Of a stretch of DNA of 64,000 nt, positions 12,601-20,962 are shown one piece after another; the first letter of the stretch is position 1, and each line of letters begins with the position of its first letter. A program made the translations under genes and the position numbers. This DNA comes from Akkermansiaceae bacterium UBA2381. GTDB lineage: Bacteria > Verrucomicrobiota > Verrucomicrobiia > Verrucomicrobiales > DEV007. The notes under the pieces were generated by a model that worked only from the letters and a program-made list of their open reading frames with translations, had not been told where the DNA came from and did no database searches. The stretch lies in assembly GCA_002344215.1 (NCBI GenBank), contig DDSV01000032.1, positions 1-64,000 of the forward strand. The letters run 5' to 3'.

Positions 12601-13994
12601 CGGATGCTTACTTAGTTGACCCCGACGCCCTCGGGAACGCTGATACGCACACCATCTACGGCGCCTTCGCCCAGATCGGTCACGGCGGACCGGCCATCGG
12701 AGGCGATGTGACGGGAAATATCACGGTGCTGGTCGATGGCAGCATCTCCGTGGTGGGGGGAGCAAACAACGGAGTTCCCGGTGTCGATTCCATACTCTAT
12801 GATCCCGATGGTGCCGGTCCTCTCGCGCCGATCCCCTCCAAACCGATGAACAACTATGCGATGATCGGCAATGGTGACTTCCTTGATGGGATTTCCGCCG
12901 TGCCGGTGGCATCCGACCTCTTCCGCCGTCATTCAGTGGGTATCCGCTTCGGGGACATCATTGTTGCCGCCGGGAACAATGCGAGCTTTGATGCGGCGCT
13001 CATCGGTCATGCTGACCCGCGGTATGCCAGTTCCATTCCATTTTCCTTCGGAAACACCTCGGTTGCGGCAAGTCGACTTTTTCCATTCTATGATTCGAGT
13101 GCCGTTGGGTTGGGGACCCTCACGGCGATCAACGGGACCGTTTTCAGTAGCGGTGGCTACGGAGTCGGAGGCGGGAAAATGTCGTTTTTTGTTCCTGCCC
13201 GCTCTCGGAACAAAATGGAAGACACCACAAGGATTAACGAAGCGTCGGCCGGTTTTGTCGAGGCACCTGCTGATTTCGTTGGCCTAAATGTGGCGAACTT
13301 GGAACTCGCCGGTCGCAACGACGAGGTCTATCTGACTCCGGATCTTTGGTGGGATGATCTCGGAGCGGCCGCTGCGGCGGGTTTCCCCGGAGGTGCCGCT
13401 TTCCCGACCACCAACAATCCCGTCAATCAGGGCGGGGCGATCGCTACGGTGAGTGCTCCGGGAGGATTGCCGAATCTGGAGACTCTTATGCCGGGGGCTC
13501 TCGGCAGCTCTGCTGCGCTCTATCGTGACAATAACGGGGTAAGTGGGGCTGGATATTACACCCTCTACTACGATGCAATTGAAGGCGTGACGACGACGTT
13601 TCCCGACGTGCCGATTGTCATCCCTCCCTTCACAGGCACGTCGCCGGGTGATTATGACTCCCTCGACCGTCAGGACGGCATCTTTGGTGATGGCTACGGC
13701 GGTGGCGATGATTCACTCGACGGCAACCTCGGAATCTTTGAATCCGACGAGTCGACTCAAGAACGCAGCGGGGTCTCAAGATTCGAGAACGCCATCGACA
13801 ATGCCTTCGGGCCTCGTCAGGACTCAACTTCCGAAGAAGAAGAGGACGAAGAAGAGCGTCGTCGCAAGCGTCGGGCTGCCGAGAAGGTTGGACCGATCGG
13901 TCTGACCTACTACGTGTACGATCCGGCTACAAATCGGCTGTCCAGCTACCGGGTATTCGGCACTCCTTCCGCCACCCTGGCTCCCGCCAACTAA
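6684..13994 (+). CDS. Giant filamentous-haemagglutinin-like surface protein with GHGG repeats
   Basis: This is a complete 2436-residue paralogue of the preceding gene. Residues 1-32 form a signal peptide (basic start MKLLKFSKSFQR, hydrophobic core, ending near VQAN). Residues about 35-150 match the haemagglutinin/TPS N-terminal domain, with FNQHAIVNWDSFSIQQGE, then LNPNGVLVGAGGVVDVAG. The rest is repetitive beta-solenoid with a block VEVGSR.GDTNVA shared with the neighbour, and about 17 copies of a QIGHGG-like motif, some degenerate (IGNGG, IGHQG). The tail repeats the neighbour's architecture: acidic segment with LDGNLG, EEEEDEEERRRKRR, then LTYYVYDPATNRLSSYRVFG. The ATG at 6684 has only a weak ribosome site. 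No C-terminal beta-barrel or LPXTG-type anchor is visible, so how it crosses the outer membrane is unknown. Export and a surface role are inferred. Confidence 0.87.
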   Translation: MKLLKFSKSFQRAVMAVLIPSFATVSGPVQANPAAPSGLDIDAGNVVVSGLGTATVDINNFNQHAIVNWDSFSIQQGETARFNQGANAAILNRVITNNPTEIYGRLEASQGSVFLLNPNGVLVGAGGVVDVAGMMTMSTLDVDDADFRNGGDMQFTGSSNTGITNFGTISSAGGDVVLMGGFVDNKSGGQIGALNGTVAIGSGGDIILHEGGGTRISVRGASDYEGTGIDNQGEVRGASVEMKAHGNVYALAINNGGAVRATGANRSNGRVRLMASGGSSNINLGQGSNIVARAGVEGGSVEVKSVGGSVAVDGGIDAVGATEGGDIVIAAAAVTQAAGSVVSVSGGQSAGTVAVDAVDTVTLAGAIQAEGIGGAGGEVTVTANRIVINDGADLSANGATTGGRIRVGGDFQGVDTGLREADSLRVEAGAKLSADSLGGDAGTVIAWANQDTIFVGEVSAAARGAVGNGGLIEVSGKQFLYFDGIAAAHSIGGKAGTVLFDPGDVIVGAAAGVPVAPGLPTVGSPPLLPAPQTSNVSITAVNTALQGGTNVLIITDDGNIFINPVAGGGNEDGTTGANDRNSSIQWTNSNASFGAFASGVIVVNNHIRTSGAGSINLLGGWSGSEGDFVGGVHTASNLNLSDVGSIQGIWDHYVDAGAFGGIGGSVFVGSTTMTQHVEVGSRFGDTNVAGYEIRVTGSDQNLQGRYAQIGFHDGGQIFAPRLNRGNGVALDLSMGAGVSGAWYLSDGANFNSQPANGVGDPIAAVAGMFEVDIDGDGIVDGVRGINSSGVLGSTASGALAAGDTFIPYATHYNSNSSGNWWWQRIDAASADPLGLGGLRPEYGAGIGANSTAALALVGAGNFDGADINVIASSNVLVGSGAQGQGTTAMIGHGGYNYNAASGHTFRENAGGVGAVGNVQNGTVERRWSFNGTEHERIGTAIGRLAPVYGNINVLAGVNTAAGVTVDHDLGTVIATLTTAGNVTVQGEQDFAGASAANSPAQIGHGGVGQFGEFYGDISVRAGGNVLVLAGEGTRSAAIIGHAVDGYGYWNPTNRADQQLRFFATVSDFDNPNLRLGSLFTGVNNTGFDPNWGGTSPTGDPLWNRRISMATFTQSGSGGSVVITVDSSNRGNYVPRIIGTKVGNITTGFTWTGTLVANEWVNIHDDTIINTDPLAYAAALSGPETRANNTTTATAALNALGYLNLSRTSLVGIGVDALDGSTIKGFHGDIQVEAYVGSIRVAGYMTQGIVPTGSDARDRRFAQIGHGGTNFAAGSIAGSSITTSGYINMLGVPTAGSAATPDGRGIYLYHTGGVNGDQTGSRNDYGTAGTSNNRYSTFMSITGDLDVSAGGSITLIGGNDIYDFAHLGHGGAELADYETSSFILGDISVDAGGSINVIGGGSVQPVMRGPGPGGTPSIYSLTDGNWNYDLRAWAHIGHGGYVTGFLGYLGDIRVTSGADILVQNGAFAHSFAKIGHQGMLDYGQSGGTFVRDEMFRGEKAETDIRSRLEAATAGVTYSANSNSTSNPTLLDLSGALVGSRDFTASGAGTLVGGDRNTADISVTADGNVTLSHMAMGERQPLARLNYIAARNGVTVAFLQTQPNFNALSQTNGVRTANSFSMIGHGGINSDEFHNSNNTATNFGDKIGNISVNAIGGDIDLTNGEGTQRWTRLGHGVGNSNSASDTTNAGFSRAIELAGNISVTAGRDIIINAAAAADDESALAGNNNSTYGANASNLNPVSIGHGGVDNNIDVVVLGKGEIVNGIAASSNITAVAGRNMSIIAGNGVDASSAQLGHGHRSDNGDDFARRFGVPTGFSGDIDVRVEGDLLIQGGSNAWTEVPDGITEGIGQSVHGAFAAIGNGGYMMDAPASGDISVYVGGDANIVAQVRTDDRTTTTISSKYFIKNLQVGSDTVASAFNFAKIGHFSVENGDRTFASGSSNFNDVVNDAELTGDITVVVGGDLSLRGGTIDVAPDAYLVDPDALGNADTHTIYGAFAQIGHGGPAIGGDVTGNITVLVDGSISVVGGANNGVPGVDSILYDPDGAGPLAPIPSKPMNNYAMIGNGDFLDGISAVPVASDLFRRHSVGIRFGDIIVAAGNNASFDAALIGHADPRYASSIPFSFGNTSVAASRLFPFYDSSAVGLGTLTAINGTVFSSGGYGVGGGKMSFFVPARSRNKMEDTTRINEASAGFVEAPADFVGLNVANLELAGRNDEVYLTPDLWWDDLGAAAAAGFPGGAAFPTTNNPVNQGGAIATVSAPGGLPNLETLMPGALGSSAALYRDNNGVSGAGYYTLYYDAIEGVTTTFPDVPIVIPPFTGTSPGDYDSLDRQDGIFGDGYGGGDDSLDGNLGIFESDESTQERSGVSRFENAIDNAFGPRQDSTSEEEEDEEERRRKRRAAEKVGPIGLTYYVYDPATNRLSSYRVFGTPSATLAPAN

Positions 13995-14121
13995 TGGCGG
14001 GGGAGGTTGGAACCGCTTCAAAAAGGTGAATATTCCTCTTGCGAAAAAGGGTCCCTGCTTTCACTATGCCTGAGTGTCCGGGGTCGTTTCTACTCAACTG
14101 ATTCCGGCCCGATTCTGCAAA

Positions 14122-14943
14122 ATGAAATACCTGAGTTCCATTTTCCTTGCCCTGGTATTCTTTTTCTCAAGCGTGTTTGAGATGAAGGCGCAGGATTCCG
14201 CGTTCGGGGAACTTCCACCGCTTCCCAATTTGAATCTTGGGGATCCGGACACAAAGCCCACCCGGGCCGAGAAGCGGATGCGGGCCAAGATCGTTGACAA
14301 GGAGAGAGAGCAGGAAGAGGCGATCATGCGCCAAAACGGAACTGCGGCGAAGCCAACCTTCGCCGAAAAGCTTTCCAGTCAGCGTGCCAGTGCGGTAAAG
14401 CGGGCTCCCGTCTCCCAGAAGATCACGGTTAACAATTCACTTCCCGCCAACGAGGATGGGATCACGGCAAGCGGATCCCGTTTGAAGCCTTTCGGTGACG
14501 AAGGATTCTGGGCCGGTATGCCGGACCCGACTCCCGAGGAGATGCTGATTGATCTTCCCCCGCTTCCCGACTTGAGAACTCCTGATCAGGTGACCCGGAA
14601 GGAGCGTTTCCGTGATCGACGCATCGCGAAATCCGACGTCAGAGAAGCGGAGGCCGAATTGGCGCAGCAGCAGCGTGAGGCGAAAGCAAGGGCGGTCGTG
14701 AATCGTCCTGCTGCTGATCCGTCTTCGGCCCTCGTTCAGGTGGAGTCCCGCCGGGGCACGGCAGGTTATGTGGGCAATCAGGTCGCTCCCGAAACCGTCA
14801 ACGAAACGACGCTGAAACCCTTCAACGAGAGTTCTTCCTATTATCAGGACGGGCAATTAGTCTACAAGGGCCCGAAGGTGGGCGAAAGCACCAGTTCATC
14901 GGGGTTCCCCTTCTGGAAGCGTCTCACGACGAAGAAGGATTGA
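14122..14943 (+). CDS. Small secreted basic protein of the adhesin island, unknown function
   Basis: I do not recognise a family. The ATG at 14122 is chosen over a GTG at 14074 because it starts directly at a signal peptide (MKYLSSIFLALVFFFSSVF, cleavage near MKAQ); the product is 273 residues. The mature protein is Lys/Arg/Glu-rich, probably largely disordered or helical. It seems to contain an internal duplication: ELPPLPNL followed by RAEKRMRAKI near residues 31-65, and DLPPLPDL followed by RKERFRDRRI near residues 150-180, each followed later by LKPF. The C-terminus is short, aromatic and basic (GFPFWKRL, then TKK). It follows the two giant proteins in the same direction after 127 bp, so a role with them (assembly, anchoring) is plausible but only inferred from position. 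Confidence 0.7.
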   Translation: MKYLSSIFLALVFFFSSVFEMKAQDSAFGELPPLPNLNLGDPDTKPTRAEKRMRAKIVDKEREQEEAIMRQNGTAAKPTFAEKLSSQRASAVKRAPVSQKITVNNSLPANEDGITASGSRLKPFGDEGFWAGMPDPTPEEMLIDLPPLPDLRTPDQVTRKERFRDRRIAKSDVREAEAELAQQQREAKARAVVNRPAADPSSALVQVESRRGTAGYVGNQVAPETVNETTLKPFNESSSYYQDGQLVYKGPKVGESTSSSGFPFWKRLTTKKD

Positions 14944-14986
14944 TTGGAGTCTTTCCGAAGTTTCTCTGATTGGCTCGACTGATCCC

Positions 14987-15009
14987 GGCAAGCGGAGCGC
15001 TTGCCCTAC
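14987..15009 (-). repeat. REP-like hairpin with GTAG head (GGCAAGCG family)
   Basis: Read on the minus strand, GTAG is followed at once by a perfect 8-bp hairpin (arms GGCAAGCG/CGCTTGCC, 3-base loop, 14987-15005). The same hairpin occurs at 45568-45586 with a different loop. A degenerate opposite-facing copy follows at about 15052-15106 (CCGCTCCGGCTGCCG), giving an inverted pair. It lies in the 181-bp gap between two convergent genes, so it may also act as a transcription barrier for both. Confidence 0.6.
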
Positions 15010-15124
15010 AGTTCACCGTTGGGTTCGCCCATATTCTTTAGGTCCGCCGCTCCGACTACCGTTAGACCGCGGGCCAAGGTGATCCCGGCCGCTCCGGCTG
15101 CCGCGTCATTTTCGGCCTCTCGGG

Positions 15125-15889
15125 CTAGTAGACAGCCCTTCCACCTGACAGATCGAAGGTAAACGCGGTGCAGAACGAGGCCTCGCTGGAGACGATCCAG
15201 CAGCTGAGGGCGGCCACTTCATCGAGCGTGCCGCATCGTTTCATGGGAATCTTGTCGGTCATGTATTTGACCTGGTCCGGGTGGATGCCATCGACCATGG
15301 CGGTGCGAATCACCGCCGGAGCGATCGCGTTCACGGTGATGCCGGTCTCCGCGAATTCCTTTCCGACTGATTTGATCAGGCCGATCACGCCCGCCTTCGT
15401 CGCCGAGTAGGGGCTCATTCCGGCATTTCCCTCCTTGCCGGCAATCGAAGCAAAATTCAAAACCCGCCCGTAGTTGTGAGGCTCCATCGCTAGAAGCGCG
15501 AATTTTGTCATGAGAAACGTGCCCCGCAGGTTGATCGCAGTCTCAAGATCAAACTCGGCAGTCGTCACCTCGGTGATCTTTCTGGCGGTGGGGCCGACGA
15601 TGGCGGCGCAATTGATCATGATCTCGAGCCGGCCTCCGCTGCTGCGTTCCGTCACGGACTCTATCCCTGCCTTGACTTCGGATTCTTCGGCGATATTCAC
15701 GATGCGGAAATCGAGCTGAAGCCCGTCTTCGGCGAATGCAGCCACCGCCGCTTCGGCTTTCACGGGATCGATATCGAAAATCGTCACCCTGGCCCCTTCG
15801 CTGGCGAGACGCCGGGCGATCACTTTTCCAATTCCTTCCGCCCCTCCCGTGACAATGGCGGTTTGATTCTCAAATCTCTTCTCGTTCAT
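15125..15889 (-). CDS. SDR-family NAD(P)-dependent dehydrogenase
   Basis: This is a 254-residue classical short-chain dehydrogenase, normal family length. Visible motifs are the cofactor loop TGGAEGIG (about residues 15-22), the NCAA variant of NNAG, the serine-containing strand NFASIAG, and the catalytic pair YSATK. The C-terminal part has the usual ITVNAIAPAVIRT and DLSGGRAVY. ATG at 15889 is preferred to an upstream TTG at 15898. Related proteins act on sugar acids or on 3-oxoacyl substrates. The divergent Gfo/Idh oxidoreductase next door favours carbohydrate use, but the substrate cannot be read from the sequence. Confidence 0.87.
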   Translation of the reverse strand: MNEKRFENQTAIVTGGAEGIGKVIARRLASEGARVTIFDIDPVKAEAAVAAFAEDGLQLDFRIVNIAEESEVKAGIESVTERSSGGRLEIMINCAAIVGPTARKITEVTTAEFDLETAINLRGTFLMTKFALLAMEPHNYGRVLNFASIAGKEGNAGMSPYSATKAGVIGLIKSVGKEFAETGITVNAIAPAVIRTAMVDGIHPDQVKYMTDKIPMKRCGTLDEVAALSCWIVSSEASFCTAFTFDLSGGRAVY

Positions 15890-15987
15890 TACGGCCAAGT
15901 CTTAGCGAGGAGCCGGAAAATTGGCAGGGAAATTTTTAGCGCCATCAAGTCCTCGTCAGGAGAAATAGATCCCGATACTCTGCCCCC

Positions 15988-17055
15988 ATGATGACACGAC
16001 GTGAGACTCTTGCCGCCGCCGCCTTTCTTCCCTCTGCTTTGATCGGTGCTCCGGGTAGTTCCCGCAAGCCGTTGCGTTATCTTCAGATCGGGACGGGACA
16101 CGCCCACGCGAACAAGATCGAGGTCTACGAGGAAAGTGAGGAATGGGAGGTCGTTGGGATAGTGGAGGAGGATCCGACCTTGCTCGAAAAGGCGAAAAAG
16201 AACCCGGTCTTTGGCAAACACCGCTTCTTGAGTCTGGAAGAGGGACTGAGTACCCCTGACTTGAAGGTGGTCGGGGTGGAAACCGAAGTGCGCGATCTTC
16301 TCCGCTACGCCCGGATTGCGGTCGAGGCGGGATGCCACGTGCATCTCGACAAGCCGGCGGGACACTCACTCGAGGACTATCGGGGGATGATGAAGTCGGC
16401 CGATGAAAAGAAACTCGTCGTGCAAATGGGGTATATGTATCGATTTAATCCCGCCGTTCTCCTGCTCCATCGTATGCTCGAGGCGGGATGGCTGGGAGAG
16501 GTCTTTGAAACGCATGCGGTGATGTCGAAGCTGATGGCTCCGGCAGATCGACTTCGGATAGCGGAGTTTGCCGGAGGAACGATGTTTGAACTGGGGTGCC
16601 ACATCATCGATTTGACCATTGGTGTGCTCGGTCGTCCTGATCGGGTCGTGGCGCATCCCCGACGGGTGGTCGATGGAGATGCCCTGATGGATAATATGCT
16701 GGCGGTTTTTGAGTATTCCAAAGCAACGGCAACGGTGCGTTCCAGCGCGGTTGAGGTGGAGGGGGGCTCCCGGCGTCACTTTTCGGTTTGCGGGACAGAA
16801 GGCTCCTTTCACATCCAGCCTCTGGATCGACCGTCGGTGACATTGTCGCTCTCGAAAGACCGGACCTTTGGCGAAGGCGGGAAGGTTTATCCGAAGGGAA
16901 CGAGCGAGATTCAGTTCGAACCTCCTTATGCCCGCTACGAAGGAGACGCCGTCGATCTCGCGGCGATCGTGCGAGGGGAGAAGGAAAATCCGTATCCGTC
17001 GAGCCACGATCTGGCTGTCCAGGAGGCGGTATTGGCGGCGTCAGGGATGTCGTGA
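15988..17055 (+). CDS. Gfo/Idh/MocA family oxidoreductase, probably Tat-exported
   Basis: This 355-residue protein starts with a short Tat-like leader (MMTRRETLAAAAFLPSALIG), followed by a Rossmann strand and loop (YLQIGTGHAHANK). The substrate/cofactor motif DKPAGHSLEDY corresponds to the EKP motif of the family, and GCHIIDL carries the usual histidine of the C-terminal domain. Family members oxidise or reduce sugar carbons with NAD(P). Bacteria of this phylum have many exported copies, often acting in polysaccharide breakdown. It is divergent from the SDR gene with a 98-bp shared upstream region, so joint regulation is possible. The substrate is unknown. Confidence 0.85.
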   Translation: MMTRRETLAAAAFLPSALIGAPGSSRKPLRYLQIGTGHAHANKIEVYEESEEWEVVGIVEEDPTLLEKAKKNPVFGKHRFLSLEEGLSTPDLKVVGVETEVRDLLRYARIAVEAGCHVHLDKPAGHSLEDYRGMMKSADEKKLVVQMGYMYRFNPAVLLLHRMLEAGWLGEVFETHAVMSKLMAPADRLRIAEFAGGTMFELGCHIIDLTIGVLGRPDRVVAHPRRVVDGDALMDNMLAVFEYSKATATVRSSAVEVEGGSRRHFSVCGTEGSFHIQPLDRPSVTLSLSKDRTFGEGGKVYPKGTSEIQFEPPYARYEGDAVDLAAIVRGEKENPYPSSHDLAVQEAVLAASGMS

Positions 17056-17071
17056 GGTAGCGATTGGGTGG

Positions 17072-17133
17072 GGGTGACGTCCACGTCGCCCGATCGGGGG
17101 TAGAGGAGGGGGCGATCTGGAGATCACCCCTAC
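17072..17133. repeat. Pair of REP-like hairpins between convergent genes
   Basis: Two hairpins lie in the 86-bp gap between two convergent genes. The first (17072-17091) has 9-base arms GGGTGACGT/ACGTCGCCC around CC, with one mismatch against the copy at 26568. The second (17109-17133) has arms GGGGCGATCT/AGATCACCCC around GG and ends in CTAC, that is GTAG at its 5' foot on the minus strand. Near-identical copies lie at 26524, 26568 and 26623. Their position suggests they may slow transcripts from both sides. Confidence 0.65.
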
Positions 17134-17141
17134 CGCTGGTG

Positions 17142-19181
<2,040 letters not shown>

Positions 19182-19343
19182 GAAAAATGGGGAAAGCGTT
19201 CCCGGGAGGGACAGCAGCAGGCTCTGGTGTAGCGCGGGCCGGGCCGTCCTTCACCTCCGGAAAGGTAAAGGCTAGCGGTTCCTTTGTCACAATCAAATCG
19301 TTTCAAGCGCGACCGGGGAGCGCCGAAGGGATTCAAGGTGTAC

Positions 19344-20423
19344 TCACTCGTGGTTGGCGATGAGTCTGAGATTGGCGACCTCTACCGGAGAAAGTTTTTG
19401 TTTCACCGCATCCACTGAAGGGGTGACCGGCTGATAGAGATTGCCGAACTCCCGGGCGAACTGCTGGCCCTCGGCGGTCGGGAAAATAAATCCGTGGCGA
19501 AGGTAGATCTCGTTTCGGGCGCGCCAGAGGGAACTCTTCGAGAGGCGGCTGACTTCGCCGGGCTCAAGGGGGCGGACATGTGAGTCCTGGAAGATCCAGG
19601 GGCCCGCAGTTCCGTCGGAGGGAGTATTGCTTCCCCGGAGTGAGACCAGACTGGGGCCGCCTGCGGGTTGGCCCGGACTGGCCGCCTCCCTGAGACCGGC
19701 GCGGCTTACTCCGGGAGGCGATCCTCCGTAGATTTGCTCATTTTGTTTAATCCCTTCGATGAGAGCAATTGCATTGATGGAGCGGTTGACCTGCTTTGGT
19801 CCGGAACGGGTCCTCGTGCCAATTTTGGGAACGGAAACGGAGATCGCTTTGAGGAGCGGGAGAATGAGCTCCGCCTTGATGGCAAAGTTGACCGACTGCG
19901 GCAGGTAGCCCCCGTGTGCCATCCGGTCCATCGAGTTCAGTCCCGAGGCAACCACACCGACAACGCGACCGGAGGAGGAGAGAAGGGGGCCTCCGGAGTT
20001 CCCGGGCTGCACCGGAGCGGAAATCTGAATGTAACGCGGGTCGTCTCTGACTCCGGACATGGCGTTGACAATCCCGGTCGAGATCTTCGGGTTTCGACCA
20101 AGGACGGAGGGATCGGGGAAACCCGCGGCGAGAATCTCAGAGGCGTGGGTGACTTCCTCGGACGAGGAAAGCCCGAGATACTTGCCCGGCCATTTCTCTA
20201 CCTTCAGGATCGCCAGGTCATTCCTGGGATCGAGGGCGACGATTTTTGCTTCGAGATAACCATCCTCGCAATGGACGATGACCCGCTCCGCGTCCCGCAC
20301 CACATGATGGCAGGTAACCAGGTAGCCTTTGGGACTGATGGCAAAGCCGGTCCCGAATTGTCCCGCCCGCCCGCACACCGTGAGGAGTGCGAAGGAAGCA
20401 AGCATGACGGCATAACGCTTCAT
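19344..20423 (-). CDS. Secreted trypsin-like serine protease with C-terminal YARHG domain
   Basis: The 359-residue product has a signal peptide (MKRYAVMLASFALLTVCGRA). Its N-terminal half is a chymotrypsin-fold protease of the HtrA type, with the triad at about His40 (VTCHHVV), Asp69 (NDLAILKV) and Ser143 (PGNSGGPLL). No PDZ domain follows, unlike DegP/HtrA. After a Pro/Gly-rich linker the last 70 residues resemble the YARHG domain (LWRARNEIYLRHGFIFP), a small extracellular module often found next to peptidases or kinases and thought to bind cell-wall-related ligands. It is an exported protease acting outside the cytoplasm; the substrate is unknown. It lies downstream of the tRNA-Pro gene, transcribed the same way, but 319 bp apart. 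Confidence 0.8.
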   Translation of the reverse strand: MKRYAVMLASFALLTVCGRAGQFGTGFAISPKGYLVTCHHVVRDAERVIVHCEDGYLEAKIVALDPRNDLAILKVEKWPGKYLGLSSSEEVTHASEILAAGFPDPSVLGRNPKISTGIVNAMSGVRDDPRYIQISAPVQPGNSGGPLLSSSGRVVGVVASGLNSMDRMAHGGYLPQSVNFAIKAELILPLLKAISVSVPKIGTRTRSGPKQVNRSINAIALIEGIKQNEQIYGGSPPGVSRAGLREAASPGQPAGGPSLVSLRGSNTPSDGTAGPWIFQDSHVRPLEPGEVSRLSKSSLWRARNEIYLRHGFIFPTAEGQQFAREFGNLYQPVTPSVDAVKQKLSPVEVANLRLIANHE

Positions 20424-20526
20424 TCGGTTGTTTTTTCTCGGAACACCGCGGCGGTTTCAATTCCGCGATGGTTGCCGCCGGAGCGACTGGATGGGTGTTG
20501 TTCAGGCACCCAAGTGTTTGTGTTAT

Positions 20527-20578
20527 GGAAATTATAACCAACCTCAGGTCATTCCGCAAGATTAATTTTATAATTTCC
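20527..20578. repeat. AT-rich perfect inverted repeat upstream of the protease gene
   Basis: Eleven-base arms GGAAATTATAA (20527-20537) and TTATAATTTCC (20568-20578) are separated by 30 bases, in an AT-rich patch of an otherwise GC-rich region, about 105-155 bp upstream of the protease start. It could hold the protease promoter and an operator, or form a hairpin behind the tRNA gene. The 319-bp gap 20424-20742 contains this element and the one at 20684-20709, and I see no gene in it. Confidence 0.5.
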
Positions 20579-20683
20579 AGAATAATGAAGTGGCCGGTTC
20601 AATCCACAGGCACAGACTTCCAAGGCGGCGTCGCAAGGGCGGAAGGTTTGGGCGCCGGGTGAGCAAACCCGATCGCGCTAGCC

Positions 20684-20709
20684 GGTTCTTCAACGACTCC
20701 TGAAGAACC
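20684..20709 (-). terminator. Inverted repeat downstream of tRNA-Pro, possible terminator
   Basis: Perfect 9-base arms GGTTCTTCA (20684-20692) and TGAAGAACC (20701-20709) enclose an 8-base loop, 34 bases past the end of the tRNA gene. No U-tract follows on the minus strand, so it is not a textbook intrinsic terminator; it may protect or end the tRNA precursor. Confidence 0.4.
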
Positions 20710-20742
20710 AAAGTTGGCCGACTACTTCCGCCTTGGCGAAAG

Positions 20743-20819
20743 TGGTCGGGACGACAGGATTTGAACCTGCGACCCCCACACCCCCAGTGTGATGCGCTAC
20801 CAAGCTGCGCCACGTCCCG
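20743..20819 (-). tRNA. tRNA-Pro (anticodon GGG), CCA encoded
   Basis: Folded by eye on the minus strand, the acceptor stem CGGGACG/CGTCCCG pairs over 7 bp. The D-arm stem is GCGC/GCGC, and the anticodon stem is TCACA/TGTGG with loop CTGGGGG, giving anticodon GGG. The variable loop has five bases and the T-arm is GCAGG-TTCAAAT-CCTGT. The discriminator base is A, and the CCA end is genomically encoded (20743-20745). This isoacceptor reads CCC and CCU proline codons. It stands alone, with no tRNA neighbours. Confidence 0.95.
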
Positions 20820-20851
20820 TCAACTTTCGCAGCTCGAAAGCCGCAGAGCGG

Positions 20852-20881
20852 ATAGTGTGAACGAAAAAACCGGTTCCGCAA
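20852..20881 (-). promoter_or_regulatory. Possible sigma-70 promoter of tRNA-Pro
   Basis: On the minus strand TTGCGG (20876-20881) and CACTAT (20852-20857) are separated by 18 bases. This would start transcription roughly 25 bases before the tRNA 5' end. Both boxes are imperfect matches and the call rests on position. Confidence 0.3.
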
Positions 20882-20962
20882 GTGGCATGTCCCTTAAAAA
20901 ATCGAAGCTGCCATCAGAACTTTTTTAGACTCAATAGGAAATTGTGTCATGCTGGACAGCTC

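Noticed and set aside
19182..19343. Leader region before metG, examined for a T-box or SAM riboswitch
   Set aside because: No T-box sequence or matching helices were recognised.
20590..20640. T-loop-like GGTTCAATCC suggesting a second tRNA
   Set aside because: Flanking bases do not form a T-stem or acceptor stem.
20568..20813. Minus-strand frame of 81 residues across tRNA-Pro
   Set aside because: It is mostly the tRNA gene read as protein.
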